Shown here: positions 1 through 7,053 of the stretch, one piece after another
Numbering within the stretch: the first letter of the stretch is position 1
Layout of the letters: the number at the start of each line of letters is the position of its first letter
DNA from: WJMD01 sp964596015
Lineage (GTDB): Bacteria; Joyebacterota; Joyebacteria; Joyebacterales; Joyebacteraceae
NCBI GenBank assembly: GCA_964596015.1
Contig: CAZQSB010000034.1
Location: 1 to 29,443 of the forward strand
Direction: 5' to 3'
Length of the DNA: 29,443 nt
Translations under genes and position numbers: made by a program
The notes under the pieces: generated by a model
The model's input: only the letters and a program-made list of their open reading frames with translations
What the model was told of the DNA's origin: nothing
The model's database searches: none

Positions 1-1
1 C

Positions 2-31
2 GAGCCCGGCCCCCGAAAGGGGACCGGGCTC
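2..31 (-). terminator. Hairpin downstream of the FKBP gene
   Basis: Near-perfect inverted repeat with an 8 bp outer stem, one C/A mismatch, a 4 bp inner stem and a GAAA tetraloop closed by C-G. It lies 28 bases past the FKBP stop codon on the minus strand. Any U-tract would fall beyond the window edge, so it is called a terminator from position and stem strength only. Confidence 0.6.
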
Positions 32-59
32 CGGTTGCTGCAACGGAACGTGGGCTGAG

Positions 60-764
60 CTAGTCGATGCTCAGAAGCTCGACCTCGAAGATGAGCACCG
101 CGTTCGGGCCGATCATCTGGCCGGCGCCGCTCTGGCCGTAGGCGAGGTCGGGCGGAATGACGAAGCGGTACTTGCTGCCGACGCTCATGAGCTGAATGCC
201 TTCCTTCCAGCCCGGGATGACGCCGTTCAGCGGGAAGCTGGCCGGCTCGCCCATGTCGTACGAGCTGTTGAAGACCGTACCGTCGGTGAGCATGCCCTTG
301 TAGTGGACCGTCACGTTGTCGTCGGTTGCGGGCTTCGGACCGTCACCCTTCCGAAGGACCTCATACTGAAGCCCGCTGTCGGTGACGATGACGCCTTCCT
401 TCTGGGCGTTCTCCTCCAGATACGCCTGTCCGGCCGCGAGGTTGGTCTCGGCCTGGGCCTGACGCTCGACCTCGGCCGCCTGCTGCATCTGCGCGCCGAA
501 CTCCTGCATGACCTCCATGGTCTCCTGCGGGTCGAGGAGCGGTTCCTCGCCCGCGATCGCGTCGCGGATGCCCTGGATCACGAGGTCGATGTCCATCGAG
601 TCCTCGGGCATGTTCTTGATGGTGTTGCCGATGTCCTGGCCCATCGCGTAGCTCGCCTTCTGCTCGAGCGTCTCGAGCTCGGTCACGCGCTCAGGCTCCC
701 CGCCGCACGAGGCGACGACGACTGCGAGCGCGAGCACCGCGATGAGCGTCACGAACCTCTTCAT
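60..764 (-). CDS. FKBP-type peptidyl-prolyl isomerase lipoprotein (Mip/FkpA-like)
   Basis: A 234-residue envelope proline isomerase and chaperone. The start is the ATG at 764, preceded by an AGAAGGGA ribosome site; upstream in-frame ATGs lack one. Residues 1-20 form a lipoprotein signal ending V-A-S-C, so the mature protein should be acylated on Cys20. Residues about 30-130 match the helical FKBP_N dimerisation domain (SYAMGQDIG, then a DIDLVIQGIRDA stretch). The rest is an FKBP_C domain with VHYKG, TVFNSS, GVIPGW, LAYG and the closing FEVELL strand. Most pocket aromatics (Tyr, Phe, Trp, Tyr, Phe) are present; the usual Asp after TVF is Asn. It lies 55 bases downstream of a paralog and is the last gene before a hairpin. 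Family assignment is firm; the substrate is unknown. Confidence 0.9.
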   Translation of the reverse strand: MKRFVTLIAVLALAVVVASCGGEPERVTELETLEQKASYAMGQDIGNTIKNMPEDSMDIDLVIQGIRDAIAGEEPLLDPQETMEVMQEFGAQMQQAAEVERQAQAETNLAAGQAYLEENAQKEGVIVTDSGLQYEVLRKGDGPKPATDDNVTVHYKGMLTDGTVFNSSYDMGEPASFPLNGVIPGWKEGIQLMSVGSKYRFVIPPDLAYGQSGAGQMIGPNAVLIFEVELLSID

Positions 765-819
765 GCTGCGTCCCTTCTCCCTGAGTGAAGCCGGACCACC
801 TCCCGGTCCGGCGGCCCGG

Positions 820-1584
820 CTAGTCGCCGGGCAGTTCCAGAAGCTCATCACTTCCCGACTCCTGGCTCTTCCTGTCGTAAACCGAAAGCAGCTCGATGGT
901 CGAGACCATGACGGCGTTCGGCTCCGTGAAAGGCCCTCCGTCCTCGCCGTACGCGAGGTTCGGCGGCACGTAGAACCTGTACTTGTCGCCGACGCTCATG
1001 AGCTGGAGTCCCTCCTGCCACCCCTCGACGAGGTTGGTCAGGATGGTCTCGGCCGGCTGCTCGGCCGCGTACGTGTCCCTGTGAACGGTCCCCGAGAGGT
1101 CCTCGATCGTGAAGTGCACCAGCACTCTCGACCCCAGATGCGGGGAGGCTCCTTCGTAGTCCTCGAGCACCTCGTACTGGAGCCCGCTCCCGGTGACGAA
1201 GACCCCTTCGCGCTTCGCGTTGTCCGCGAGAAATGCCTCGGTCTCCTCGAGGTTCTTCGCGGCCAGCGCCTCGTGCTGCGCGACGGCCGCCGCAGCCGAG
1301 CGCTCGTGGAGCTCATTCAGGACGGCCTCGCGCTCATGCGGCGGAAGCTGCGAGAGCCTGCCGGCCGTGCCGTCCCTGATGCCGGCGATGATGAGGTCGA
1401 TGTCGAAGCCGCCCTCGGGCATCCAGCTGATGGTCTCGCCCATCTGGAAGCCCATCTGATAGCTCACTTTCTCGTCCATCGTCTCGAGCTGGACCGTCTG
1501 GCCGTCGTTCTCCGCGCGCCCCGCCGACGGGCACGCAGTCAGAGTCGCCGCAAGTAGCAGCGCCGTGAGTGCCGTTTTCTTCAT
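820..1584 (-). CDS. Degenerate FKBP-type lipoprotein, paralog of the next gene
   Basis: A 254-residue lipoprotein. The start at 1584 is preceded by purine-rich GGAG/GAGGAG sequence. The signal peptide ends L-T-A-C (Cys18). The layout is the same as the neighbouring FKBP: a helical FKBP_N domain (SYQMGFQMG, FDIDLIIAGIRDG), a linker, then FKBP_C. The C-domain keeps GLQYEVL, EGW, LQLMSVG and LAYG. However, the TVF-N/D pocket segment reads TVHRD and the closing strand reads VSTIELL instead of LIFEVELL, so two pocket aromatics are lost. A tail of about 18 polar residues follows. From these changes I infer weak or no isomerase activity and a chaperone-like or substrate-holding role. It was probably produced by tandem duplication of an FKBP gene followed by divergence. 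Confidence 0.82.
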   Translation of the reverse strand: MKKTALTALLLAATLTACPSAGRAENDGQTVQLETMDEKVSYQMGFQMGETISWMPEGGFDIDLIIAGIRDGTAGRLSQLPPHEREAVLNELHERSAAAAVAQHEALAAKNLEETEAFLADNAKREGVFVTGSGLQYEVLEDYEGASPHLGSRVLVHFTIEDLSGTVHRDTYAAEQPAETILTNLVEGWQEGLQLMSVGDKYRFYVPPNLAYGEDGGPFTEPNAVMVSTIELLSVYDRKSQESGSDELLELPGD

Positions 1585-1672
1585 CTCCTCTGTCTCCTGT
1601 CGGCCCCATGAAAGGCCGGTTGTCCGCCCTTGTCCGCGCCCCGTGTCGGCGACGGCGCGGACGGCGTAGTGC

Positions 1673-2170
1673 CTACCATCCGTTCCTGTGAACGCGCTCC
1701 TCATCGTACTGCGTCCTCGGCTCCTTCACCTCGCCGGGCCGGCCGACGGCGATGACGGCCAGGGGCTCCACGCCCTCCGGGATGCCGAGGAGCTTCTTCA
1801 CGGGCTCAACGCGGTCGGGGTTCGGCCAGCAGCCGAGCCACACCGCGCCCAGTCCCATCATGCTCGCCGCGAGGAGCAGGTTCTCCGTCGCCGCCGAGCC
1901 GTCCTGCACCCAGTAGCGGTCGGATATCCCGGTGTCCCCGCAGACGACGAACCCGACGGGCGCGTCGGCGAGCATCTGCCAGTGGCTCCCGTACTCCGAG
2001 AGCTTCGCCTTCGTATCCTCCTCCGTGACGACGATGAAGTGCCACGGCTTCTTGTTGCTGGCCGACGGCGCCGCCATGGCCGCCTCGAGGAGCTTCGTGA
2101 CCTCCTCCTCGGTGACCGGCTCGTCGGTGTACTGCCTGATGCTCCTCCTCTTGAGGATCGGATCGATCAT
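1673..2170 (-). CDS. Nitroreductase-family FMN oxidoreductase
   Basis: A 165-residue flavoprotein of the nitroreductase fold, usually an FMN-dependent, NAD(P)H-using homodimer. The N-terminus carries the FMN phosphate motif R-R-S-I-R (residues 9-13). It is followed by AAMAAPSASNKKPWHFIVV, the typical PSA/S.N.QPW segment. The C-terminal half has GLGAVWLGCWP and the AVIAVGRPGE strand. The ATG overlaps the stop of rsfS by four bases (ATGA), so it is probably translated by coupling. The substrate cannot be told from sequence: quinones, nitroaromatics and flavins are all used by the family. The reading frame is open further upstream, but that extension is low-complexity Arg-rich translation over rsfS and is discarded. 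Confidence 0.88.
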   Translation of the reverse strand: MIDPILKRRSIRQYTDEPVTEEEVTKLLEAAMAAPSASNKKPWHFIVVTEEDTKAKLSEYGSHWQMLADAPVGFVVCGDTGISDRYWVQDGSAATENLLLAASMMGLGAVWLGCWPNPDRVEPVKKLLGIPEGVEPLAVIAVGRPGEVKEPRTQYDEERVHRNGW

Positions 2171-2550
2171 GCTTCTCCCCCAGTCGGCTGTGAAAGCCCT
2201 TCGTCCTCGTACTCCGTGATGTCGGCGTCGCCCCAGAGGCGCTCGAGCTGGTAGTAGTCGCGCGCCTCGTGCGTGAAGACGTGGACCACGACGTCCACGT
2301 AGTCTACGAGGATCCACCGCCGCCCGTCGTAGCCCTCGACGTGCCAGGGCCTCTCCTTCGCCTTCTTGGTGCCCTCGATGATCGCGTCGGCGATCGCCTT
2401 CACGTGAACGTCGCTTCCGCCCTCGCAGATGACGAAGAAGTCGCACGCGGACGTGAGGCCCCGGAGGTCCATCGAGACGACGTTCTCCGCCTTCTTGCTG
2501 TGCGCGAGCTCGACGATCTTTCCGACGAGTCGCTCAGGACTTTTCGCCAA
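2167..2550 (-). CDS. rsfS: Ribosomal silencing factor RsfS (Iojap/DUF143 family)
   Basis: A 127-residue RsfS, which binds ribosomal protein uL14 and blocks subunit joining when nutrients are scarce. Family landmarks are KKAENVVSMDLRG near residue 20, SACDFFVICEGGSDVHVKAIADAI in the middle, and the block from HVEGYDGRRWILVDYVDVVVHVF to ARDYYQLERLWGDA. The C-terminal tail after WGDAD is somewhat long. The start is a TTG at 2550; a GGAGGG site six bases upstream supports it, and no ATG fits. The stop overlaps the nitroreductase start by four bases. RsfS often sits near nadD and proB-type genes; here it sits behind an Rnf-linked block, which may be chance. Confidence 0.93.
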   Translation of the reverse strand: MAKSPERLVGKIVELAHSKKAENVVSMDLRGLTSACDFFVICEGGSDVHVKAIADAIIEGTKKAKERPWHVEGYDGRRWILVDYVDVVVHVFTHEARDYYQLERLWGDADITEYEDEGLSQPTGGEA

Positions 2551-2605
2551 TCGCTGCCCTCCGTCGTTGCCCGATGACCCCGCCGAGACTCCGGCGAGCT
2601 TGTCC

Positions 2606-3073
2606 CTAGTCCTCGTAGTTGACCGGCTGCACCTGCCGCTTGTACTCGGCGGCCTCTTCCTCAGACAGAACCCGGAGCACCGTGGCCTCGCGCCGCTCGG
2701 TCTTCCTGAGCCTCATGTCGTAGAGGCCCACGATGATGAACGATGCAACCAGGAAGACGACGGCCATGACGATCGGGAGCACCGTGTCGTCGGCGCCCCG
2801 CGTGAAGGCGTTCCCGATGAGGAAGCCGACGATGGTCATGACGACCGGCACCATGTAGATGAGGAAGGCCGAGGCCACGACCCTGCCGGCCGAGATCTCG
2901 ATCTCGACGGTGTCGCCGTCGCCGGCGCCGGCGTCGTTCTTGGCGAGCAGCATGACCTCGCGCCCGTCGCCCGACATCATGCACATCCCGCACTTCTCGC
3001 ACGCGCCGGACATCGGCATCGCCACGACGACCGCGTCGTCCTTGACCGACACAACACACCCGATCTCCTTCAC
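2606..3073 (-). CDS. RseC/SoxR-reducing-system family membrane protein
   Basis: A 155-residue protein of the RseC/MucC family. In gamma-proteobacteria RseC works with the Rnf-like Rsx complex in reducing SoxR. The N-terminal soluble part has E-I-G-C, then a Cys cluster G-A-C-E-K-C-G-M-C (CxxCxxC), the usual family feature. Two membrane helices follow at about residues 73-93 and 102-122, with a charged cytoplasmic tail. The start is GTG at 3073 with a GGAGGGGGAG site upstream. It overlaps the preceding gene's stop by four bases (GTGA). Its neighbours (Gx transporter, NusG-II protein, ApbE, Rnf) suggest a job in Rnf redox maturation; that is inference. Confidence 0.82.
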   Translation of the reverse strand: MKEIGCVVSVKDDAVVVAMPMSGACEKCGMCMMSGDGREVMLLAKNDAGAGDGDTVEIEISAGRVVASAFLIYMVPVVMTIVGFLIGNAFTRGADDTVLPIVMAVVFLVASFIIVGLYDMRLRKTERREATVLRVLSEEEAAEYKRQVQPVNYED

Positions 3074-3630
3074 GCTCTCCCCCTCCGGAGCTTGGTGTCC
3101 CGCCGCGCGGCCGCTTCGCCTGACAGCGGGAGCTTGTTCAGTACGAGCCACGCGACGACGCCCGTCGCGAGCCCCGCGGGCGCCGAGACCAGAAGCGCCG
3201 CGGGCGCGAGCCGGGCCGCCGCCCCGAGGCCGGTGAAGAGCACGCCGACCACCAGAAGCTGCGTCACGTTGTGGACCGCCGCGCCGACGAGACTGACGCC
3301 GACCACGCCCAGGGGCGGTATCGACCATCTCACCAGCGCGCCCATCACGAGCGCCGAGGCCAGCCCGCCGGACAGCGCCAGCAGGAAGGCCGGCCCTCCG
3401 AACGTCCCCAGAATGACGGCGCCGACGATGACGCGTACGCCGGTGACGACGAGCGCCTCCGGCAGACCGAGCGCCACCAGCGCCACCAGCGTGACGACGT
3501 TCGCAAGACCGAGCCTGGCGAACGGCACCGGCGACGGTATCAGCCGGTCGACCGCGTGGAGCACGAGCCCGGCGCCCACCAGCATGCCGAGGAGCGCCAC
3601 GCGGCGGGGCGCGATGCCTCTCGCCGCCAC
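3070..3630 (-). CDS. Gx transporter / heptaprenyl diphosphate synthase component I-like membrane protein
   Basis: A 186-residue, very hydrophobic protein with about five or six predicted membrane helices. The landmark P-F-A-R-L-G-L-A-N followed by a helix, then GVRVIVGAVILGTFGGPAFLLALSGG and GAAVHNVTQLLV, is typical of the Gx transporter family (Pfam Hpre_diP_synt_I). The family was originally named after a polyprenyl synthase subunit but looks like a small-molecule transporter of the ECF S-component type. The start is GTG at 3630 with GAGG upstream, two bases after the NusG-II gene stop. Gx genes commonly sit beside NusG-II proteins, ApbE and rnf genes, as here. A role in moving a flavin or quinone precursor is speculation. 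Confidence 0.8.
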   Translation of the reverse strand: MAARGIAPRRVALLGMLVGAGLVLHAVDRLIPSPVPFARLGLANVVTLVALVALGLPEALVVTGVRVIVGAVILGTFGGPAFLLALSGGLASALVMGALVRWSIPPLGVVGVSLVGAAVHNVTQLLVVGVLFTGLGAAARLAPAALLVSAPAGLATGVVAWLVLNKLPLSGEAAARRDTKLRRGRA

Positions 3631-3632
3631 GG

Positions 3633-4100
3633 CTACCTCGTCACCGCGTCGGTCGCCGCGTCAGCGCCGCCCTCGATGGCCACGACGACGCGGTTCGGCA
3701 CGCACACCACGGCCTCGCCCGCGCCACGGACCTCGCCCATCCGGACGCAGGTCCCGTGAGGGCAGGGCGACGAGACGATTCTGGCTGAGCCGTCCTCGAC
3801 GACCACTACGGTCGTCCCGAGCGGCCCGTCCACCTCAAAGGTACCATTCTCACGAAGCGACGCAACCTCCTCTGTCGCATCGCCCTCGATGCGGACCCTG
3901 CCGCCCTCTCCGCCCGAGCCGGTGGTTGCGAGAAGCACGATGCCCAGCCCAAGGAGGACGTAGAGCACAATGCGGTCGGCCCAGGTGACCATCGGGCCGT
4001 GCCCGGTGTCAGGGGTCCGGCGCCGAGCCTCGGTGCTTCCTGGGGTGCCGCCCGGACCTCCGCCAGGCTTCCCCGGCACTCCCCGACCTGCCTCTCTCAT
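3633..4100 (-). CDS. NusG domain II membrane-anchored protein
   Basis: A 155-residue protein with one N-terminal membrane helix (about residues 43-60) and an outward beta-domain. The hallmark is S-P-C-P-H-G-T-C followed by G-E-V-R-G-A-G-E-A-V-V-C-V-P-N-R-V, the Cys-containing signature of the NusG-domain-II family that accompanies rnf, apbE and Gx genes. It is unrelated in role to transcription factor NusG. The ATG at 4100 overlaps the radical SAM gene stop (ATGA). The first 36 residues are Gly/Pro/Arg-rich, and an internal ATG at 3992 is a possible alternative start directly before the helix. Function is unknown; the conserved Cys residues suggest redox or metal chemistry at the membrane surface. 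Confidence 0.78.
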   Translation of the reverse strand: MREAGRGVPGKPGGGPGGTPGSTEARRRTPDTGHGPMVTWADRIVLYVLLGLGIVLLATTGSGGEGGRVRIEGDATEEVASLRENGTFEVDGPLGTTVVVVEDGSARIVSSPCPHGTCVRMGEVRGAGEAVVCVPNRVVVAIEGGADAATDAVTR

Positions 4101-5116
4101 GCCTCACTCGCCCCGTCACACCACACGAAGTCCGCTTCACGGCCGCACTTCTCGCAGCGGCCGTCCTTGATGCCGACGATCTCGGTCGAGTACCCCGTCC
4201 GGCGCACCAGCAGGTGCCCGTCGTCGGGGCAGTACGTGTTCGAGTCTGACTCGAGCCCGACGTTGCCCAGGTAGACGTAGTTCAGCTTCTCCCGGGCGAC
4301 GGTATCGGCGAGCTTGAGCGTCTCCATCGACGTCGGCGCCACGTCCATCTTGTAGTTCGGGAAGTAGCGCGAGAAGTGCACCGGGATGGTCGGGCTGATG
4401 CCGGATACGAAGTCCACGAGCTCGCGGATCTCCGCCTCGGAATCGTTCTTCCCCGAGATGAGCAGGTTCGTCACCTCGACGAAGCTCATCTCGTGGGCGA
4501 GCTCGATGGTCCGCTTGACCGCATCGAGCCCGTCGACGTGGCAGAGGTCGCGGTAGAAGTCGCGGTTCATCGACTTGAGGTCGACGTTCATCGCGTCCAC
4601 GAACGGCAGGAGCTCTCGGAGCGGCTCCTCGTTGATGACGCCGTTCGTGACGAGGATGTTCTTGAGGCCCTCGGCGTGCGCCGCCTCCCCCGTCGCCATC
4701 AGGTACTCGTACCAGATGACCGGCTCCGTGTACGTGTAGGCGATGCCGAACGAGCCGTTCCTCTTCGCGAGCGCCACGACGCGCTCCGGCGACAGATGCT
4801 CCGAGGGCGCCTTCGTCTGCGAGATGGTCCAGTTCTGACAGAAGATGCACCGGAGGTTGCAGCCGTAGGTCGCGATGGAGAGGATGTTCTTCCCCGGGCA
4901 CACGTGGTAGAGGGGCTTCTTCTCGATGGGGTCCATCGAGGCCGACACGCACTCGGCGTAGTTCTCGGCGTAGAGCGTGCCGCCCTTGTTCACCCGTCCC
5001 AGGCAGAGCCCGTGGCCGCCCTCCGCGATCTCGCAGTACTGAGGGCAGAGCCGGCAGTTCACCCGGTCACCCTCGCCGGGCGTCCAGTGCCGCGCCTCGA
5101 TGAGCTCATGGTCCAT
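4097..5116 (-). CDS. amrS: AmmeMemoRadiSam-system radical SAM enzyme
   Basis: A 339-residue radical SAM protein. The CX3CX2C cluster motif is C-N-L-R-C-I-F-C-Q-N-W. The N-terminal region has CRLCPQYCEIAEGGHGLC, and the C-terminus a CPDDGHLLVRRTGYST segment with a CEKC pair. This Cys-rich architecture, with YTYTEPVIWYEY and NVDLKS, is that of the AmmeMemoRadiSam enzyme, related to pyruvate-formate-lyase activases. Start 5116 is chosen because GAGGAGG lies six bases upstream; an ATG 15 bases earlier has no proper spacing. It overlaps the apbE stop by 11 bases. The usual partners (AMMECR1-like and Memo-like proteins) are not in the window. The physiological substrate is unknown, and placement inside an Rnf-maturation block is noteworthy. 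Confidence 0.9.
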   Translation of the reverse strand: MDHELIEARHWTPGEGDRVNCRLCPQYCEIAEGGHGLCLGRVNKGGTLYAENYAECVSASMDPIEKKPLYHVCPGKNILSIATYGCNLRCIFCQNWTISQTKAPSEHLSPERVVALAKRNGSFGIAYTYTEPVIWYEYLMATGEAAHAEGLKNILVTNGVINEEPLRELLPFVDAMNVDLKSMNRDFYRDLCHVDGLDAVKRTIELAHEMSFVEVTNLLISGKNDSEAEIRELVDFVSGISPTIPVHFSRYFPNYKMDVAPTSMETLKLADTVAREKLNYVYLGNVGLESDSNTYCPDDGHLLVRRTGYSTEIVGIKDGRCEKCGREADFVWCDGASEA

Positions 5117-6140
5117 CGTATTCCTCCTCATCCTCCGCCCGTGTGAAACGCTCCAATGCTCCCTCGGTTCCGAGGACCTCGCCGTCGGCCGTCACGACCA
5201 GCGCCTCGACCTCGTCGAGCCGCTCAGCCAGCGCGATGCCGTCCTCCGGCCCCATCACGAAGACGGCCGTCGCGAGCGCGTCGGCGTCGAGCGCGCTCCG
5301 GGTCCATACGGTCGCGCTCGAGAGCGACCGGGCCGGATAGCCCGTCTCCGGGTCGATGAGATGATGGTAGCGGACGCCGTCGACCTCGATGAAGCGCTGG
5401 TAGTCGCCGGAGGTCGCGACGCTGCCGCCCTCGACCGCGAGCACGCCGATGAGACCGTCGCGCCGCGGATGCTTGACGCCGACCCGCCACGCCGGTCCCG
5501 TCGGCGACGCTCCGAGGAAGCCGACGTCGCCGCCGGCGTCAACGATGGCGGCCTCGATGTCCGCTTCCCTCAGGACCTCGACGGCCCGGTCGACCGCGTA
5601 CCCCTTGATGATGCCGTCGAGGTCGAGCTCGGTATCGATGGGCGCCGCCACCACTCCCTCGTTCGCGCGGACGTCCACGAAGGCGTAGTCTACGTCGACC
5701 AGCGCGCCCCGGACCTCGTCCTCGTCGGGGACGCGTGCGCCGGCCTCGAAGTCCCAGAGGTCGACGACGGGGGCGATGGTCGGGTCGAACGCGCCCTTCG
5801 AGAGTTCTGCCACGACGAGCGCGCGGGCAACGACGGCGGCGATCTCGGGGTCGATTGTGTCGGCGGACGCCGTTCTCGCGTTCCAGCGCGAGATGAGGCT
5901 CGTCTCGATGTAACGGCTCGCGAGCTCCTCGACGCGCCGGACCTCGTCGAACGCGGCCTCCATCGCCTCGTTCGCCTCGCCCTCACCGGGCGCGAAGACC
6001 GTGACGCCCACCACCGTCCCCATCATCAGGCGATGGTCGTCGTAGCGCCCCGGTCCGCCCGCTCGGCGGGCCATGAAGACGACGATGAGGAGCACGACGA
6101 CGACGAACGCCAGAATCTCGAGGATGAGCCGCCGGTTCAT
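5106..6140 (-). CDS. apbE: FAD:protein FMN transferase ApbE
   Basis: A 344-residue flavinyltransferase that attaches FMN covalently to Thr in Rnf/Nqr subunits, using FAD and Mg2+. An N-terminal helix (about residues 5-23) anchors it outside the membrane. Family motifs in order: MMGTVVGVTVF, SLISRWN, DLDGIIKGYAVDRA, VDAGGDVGFLG, VATSGDYQRF, HHLIDPETGYPA and SALDADALATAVFVMG, the last carrying the metal-site acidic residues. The likely targets RnfG and RnfD are encoded a few kb upstream. The ATG at 6140 follows GAGGGG and a 13 bp palindrome. It is separated from rnf and the prenyltransferase gene by an inserted ORF6N gene. Confidence 0.95.
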   Translation of the reverse strand: MNRRLILEILAFVVVVLLIVVFMARRAGGPGRYDDHRLMMGTVVGVTVFAPGEGEANEAMEAAFDEVRRVEELASRYIETSLISRWNARTASADTIDPEIAAVVARALVVAELSKGAFDPTIAPVVDLWDFEAGARVPDEDEVRGALVDVDYAFVDVRANEGVVAAPIDTELDLDGIIKGYAVDRAVEVLREADIEAAIVDAGGDVGFLGASPTGPAWRVGVKHPRRDGLIGVLAVEGGSVATSGDYQRFIEVDGVRYHHLIDPETGYPARSLSSATVWTRSALDADALATAVFVMGPEDGIALAERLDEVEALVVTADGEVLGTEGALERFTRAEDEEEYDGP

Positions 6141-6146
6141 CCACCC

Positions 6147-6159
6147 CTCACAGTGTGAG
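6147..6159 (-). promoter_or_regulatory. 13 bp perfect palindrome overlapping the apbE ribosome site
   Basis: On the minus strand this reads CTCACA-C-TGTGAG, a perfect 6+1+6 inverted repeat whose right arm merges with the GAGGGG ribosome site of apbE. It could be an operator half-site pair or a small RNA hairpin controlling translation. No regulator is identified. Confidence 0.35.
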
Positions 6160-6247
6160 TAGGCCCTGCTACCTGTCCCGGCCGCTACTCTTGTGAAAGC
6201 CACTGTCCTCGCTGCTCACCAAGTGGCCGTAGACAGCGTCGCCGATT

Positions 6248-6796
6248 CTACTTCCTGGTCTCCTGGCTCTCGTCCGGCCTGAAACCGATCCTCCTAATAC
6301 TGGGCGGTTTCTCCGGGCCTGCCAGCTTCCGGATTGCGGCCACAATCGCTCGAATGCTGTCGTCGTGCCTGGAGAGACGCCGTTCAAGCACACCCAGACG
6401 TCGCGACAACTCCACATGATCGCCTGCGAGTTCCCTCAGTTGAACAAAGGCACGTACAACGAAGACGCTCATTCGGACAGCGCGCGGCGTGCTGAGAACG
6501 GTTGCAGCCATGATGGCCCCATGCTCCGTGAATGCATGAGGAAGCGCTTTGGAGTACTTCAGCCTCGAGAGGTGCTCGCACTTCTCAAGCAGTTCTCTCT
6601 TCTCATTCACGTTGAGCTGGAACATGAAGTCTGGCGGAAAGCGCTCAGCGTTGCGTTTGACCTGCTCATTGAGCCTCTTGGTGGCGACGCCGTAGAACTC
6701 CGCCAAGTCAGCGTCGATGATGACCTTCCTACCCCTGATCTGGAAGATGCGCTGCTGTACCGCTCCTACGTTCACTGCCACGGCGTTTTTCGGCAT
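6248..6796 (-). CDS. ORF6N-domain (KilA-N-associated) DNA-binding protein
   Basis: A 182-residue protein with a clear ORF6N domain at about residues 14-120. Landmarks are FQIRGRKVIIDADLAEFYGV, KRLNEQVKRNAERFPPDFMFQL and HAFTEHGAIMAATVLSTPRAV. A coiled segment with heptad-like Leu/Arg (about 127-158) and a basic tail follow. ORF6N proteins come from phages and bacterial islands and are thought to bind DNA. Start 6796 is favoured by GGAG six bases upstream; an ATG at 6823 has none. The gene is visibly less GC-rich than its neighbours and interrupts the rnf/prenyltransferase-apbE series. It has its own promoter and a 9 bp inverted repeat in its leader. I read it as an acquired, autonomously expressed insertion. 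Confidence 0.9.
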   Translation of the reverse strand: MPKNAVAVNVGAVQQRIFQIRGRKVIIDADLAEFYGVATKRLNEQVKRNAERFPPDFMFQLNVNEKRELLEKCEHLSRLKYSKALPHAFTEHGAIMAATVLSTPRAVRMSVFVVRAFVQLRELAGDHVELSRRLGVLERRLSRHDDSIRAIVAAIRKLAGPEKPPSIRRIGFRPDESQETRK

Positions 6797-6827
6797 CCGA
6801 AACTCCACATGGGGGTAGCTCATCGAG

Positions 6828-6848
6828 GTGGTCGCAGATTGCGACCAC
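6828..6848 (-). promoter_or_regulatory. 9 bp perfect inverted repeat upstream of the ORF6N gene
   Basis: GTGGTCGCA, a 3-base spacer, then TGCGACCAC. It lies 32-52 bases upstream of the ORF6N start codon, downstream of the predicted transcription start. It could act as an RNA hairpin or as an operator for autoregulation by the ORF6N protein. The arms are perfect but nothing identifies a binding protein. Confidence 0.4.
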
Positions 6849-6938
6849 TCCCGAACGCAGGGGCTTCGGGGCCGAAACAGGGTGCACCTCATCTGAATGA
6901 CATGAGCTCTTGGACTGCGCACGCACTCAGGATGTGTG

Positions 6939-6967
6939 ACGGTATCACGGACCGATGGGCGAGTCAA
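6939..6967 (-). promoter_or_regulatory. Predicted sigma-70 promoter for the ORF6N gene
   Basis: The minus strand shows TTGACT (6962-6967), a 17-base spacer, and TACCGT (6939-6944) with an extended TG two bases upstream of the -10. Predicted initiation is near 6932, giving a leader of about 135 bases that contains the inverted repeat at 6828-6848. It lies just past the terminator-like hairpin of the upstream prenyltransferase gene, so the ORF6N gene is probably its own transcription unit. Confidence 0.55.
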
Positions 6968-7001
6968 ACAGGCCCGGTGAGAAGCGCTCAGAAGCAAAGA
7001 C

Positions 7002-7018
7002 GCCGCCTCGAGGGCGGC
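7002..7018 (-). terminator. Terminator-like hairpin after the prenyltransferase gene
   Basis: GCCGCC stem with a 5-base loop, followed on the minus strand by GTCTTTGCTT, a moderately U-rich stretch. It is 36 bases past the stop of the UbiA/MenA-like gene and would end the rnf transcript before the inserted ORF6N gene. The stem is short at 6 bp. Confidence 0.45.
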
Positions 7019-7053
7019 TGCCGGCGGTGCGACGGGTCTGCCGGTCTGCGCGC

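Noticed and set aside
303..788. Plus-strand open frames opposite the FKBP and many other genes
   Set aside because: They are Arg/Ala/Gly-rich antisense translations that follow the GC-rich third positions of the real minus-strand genes and carry no family motif.
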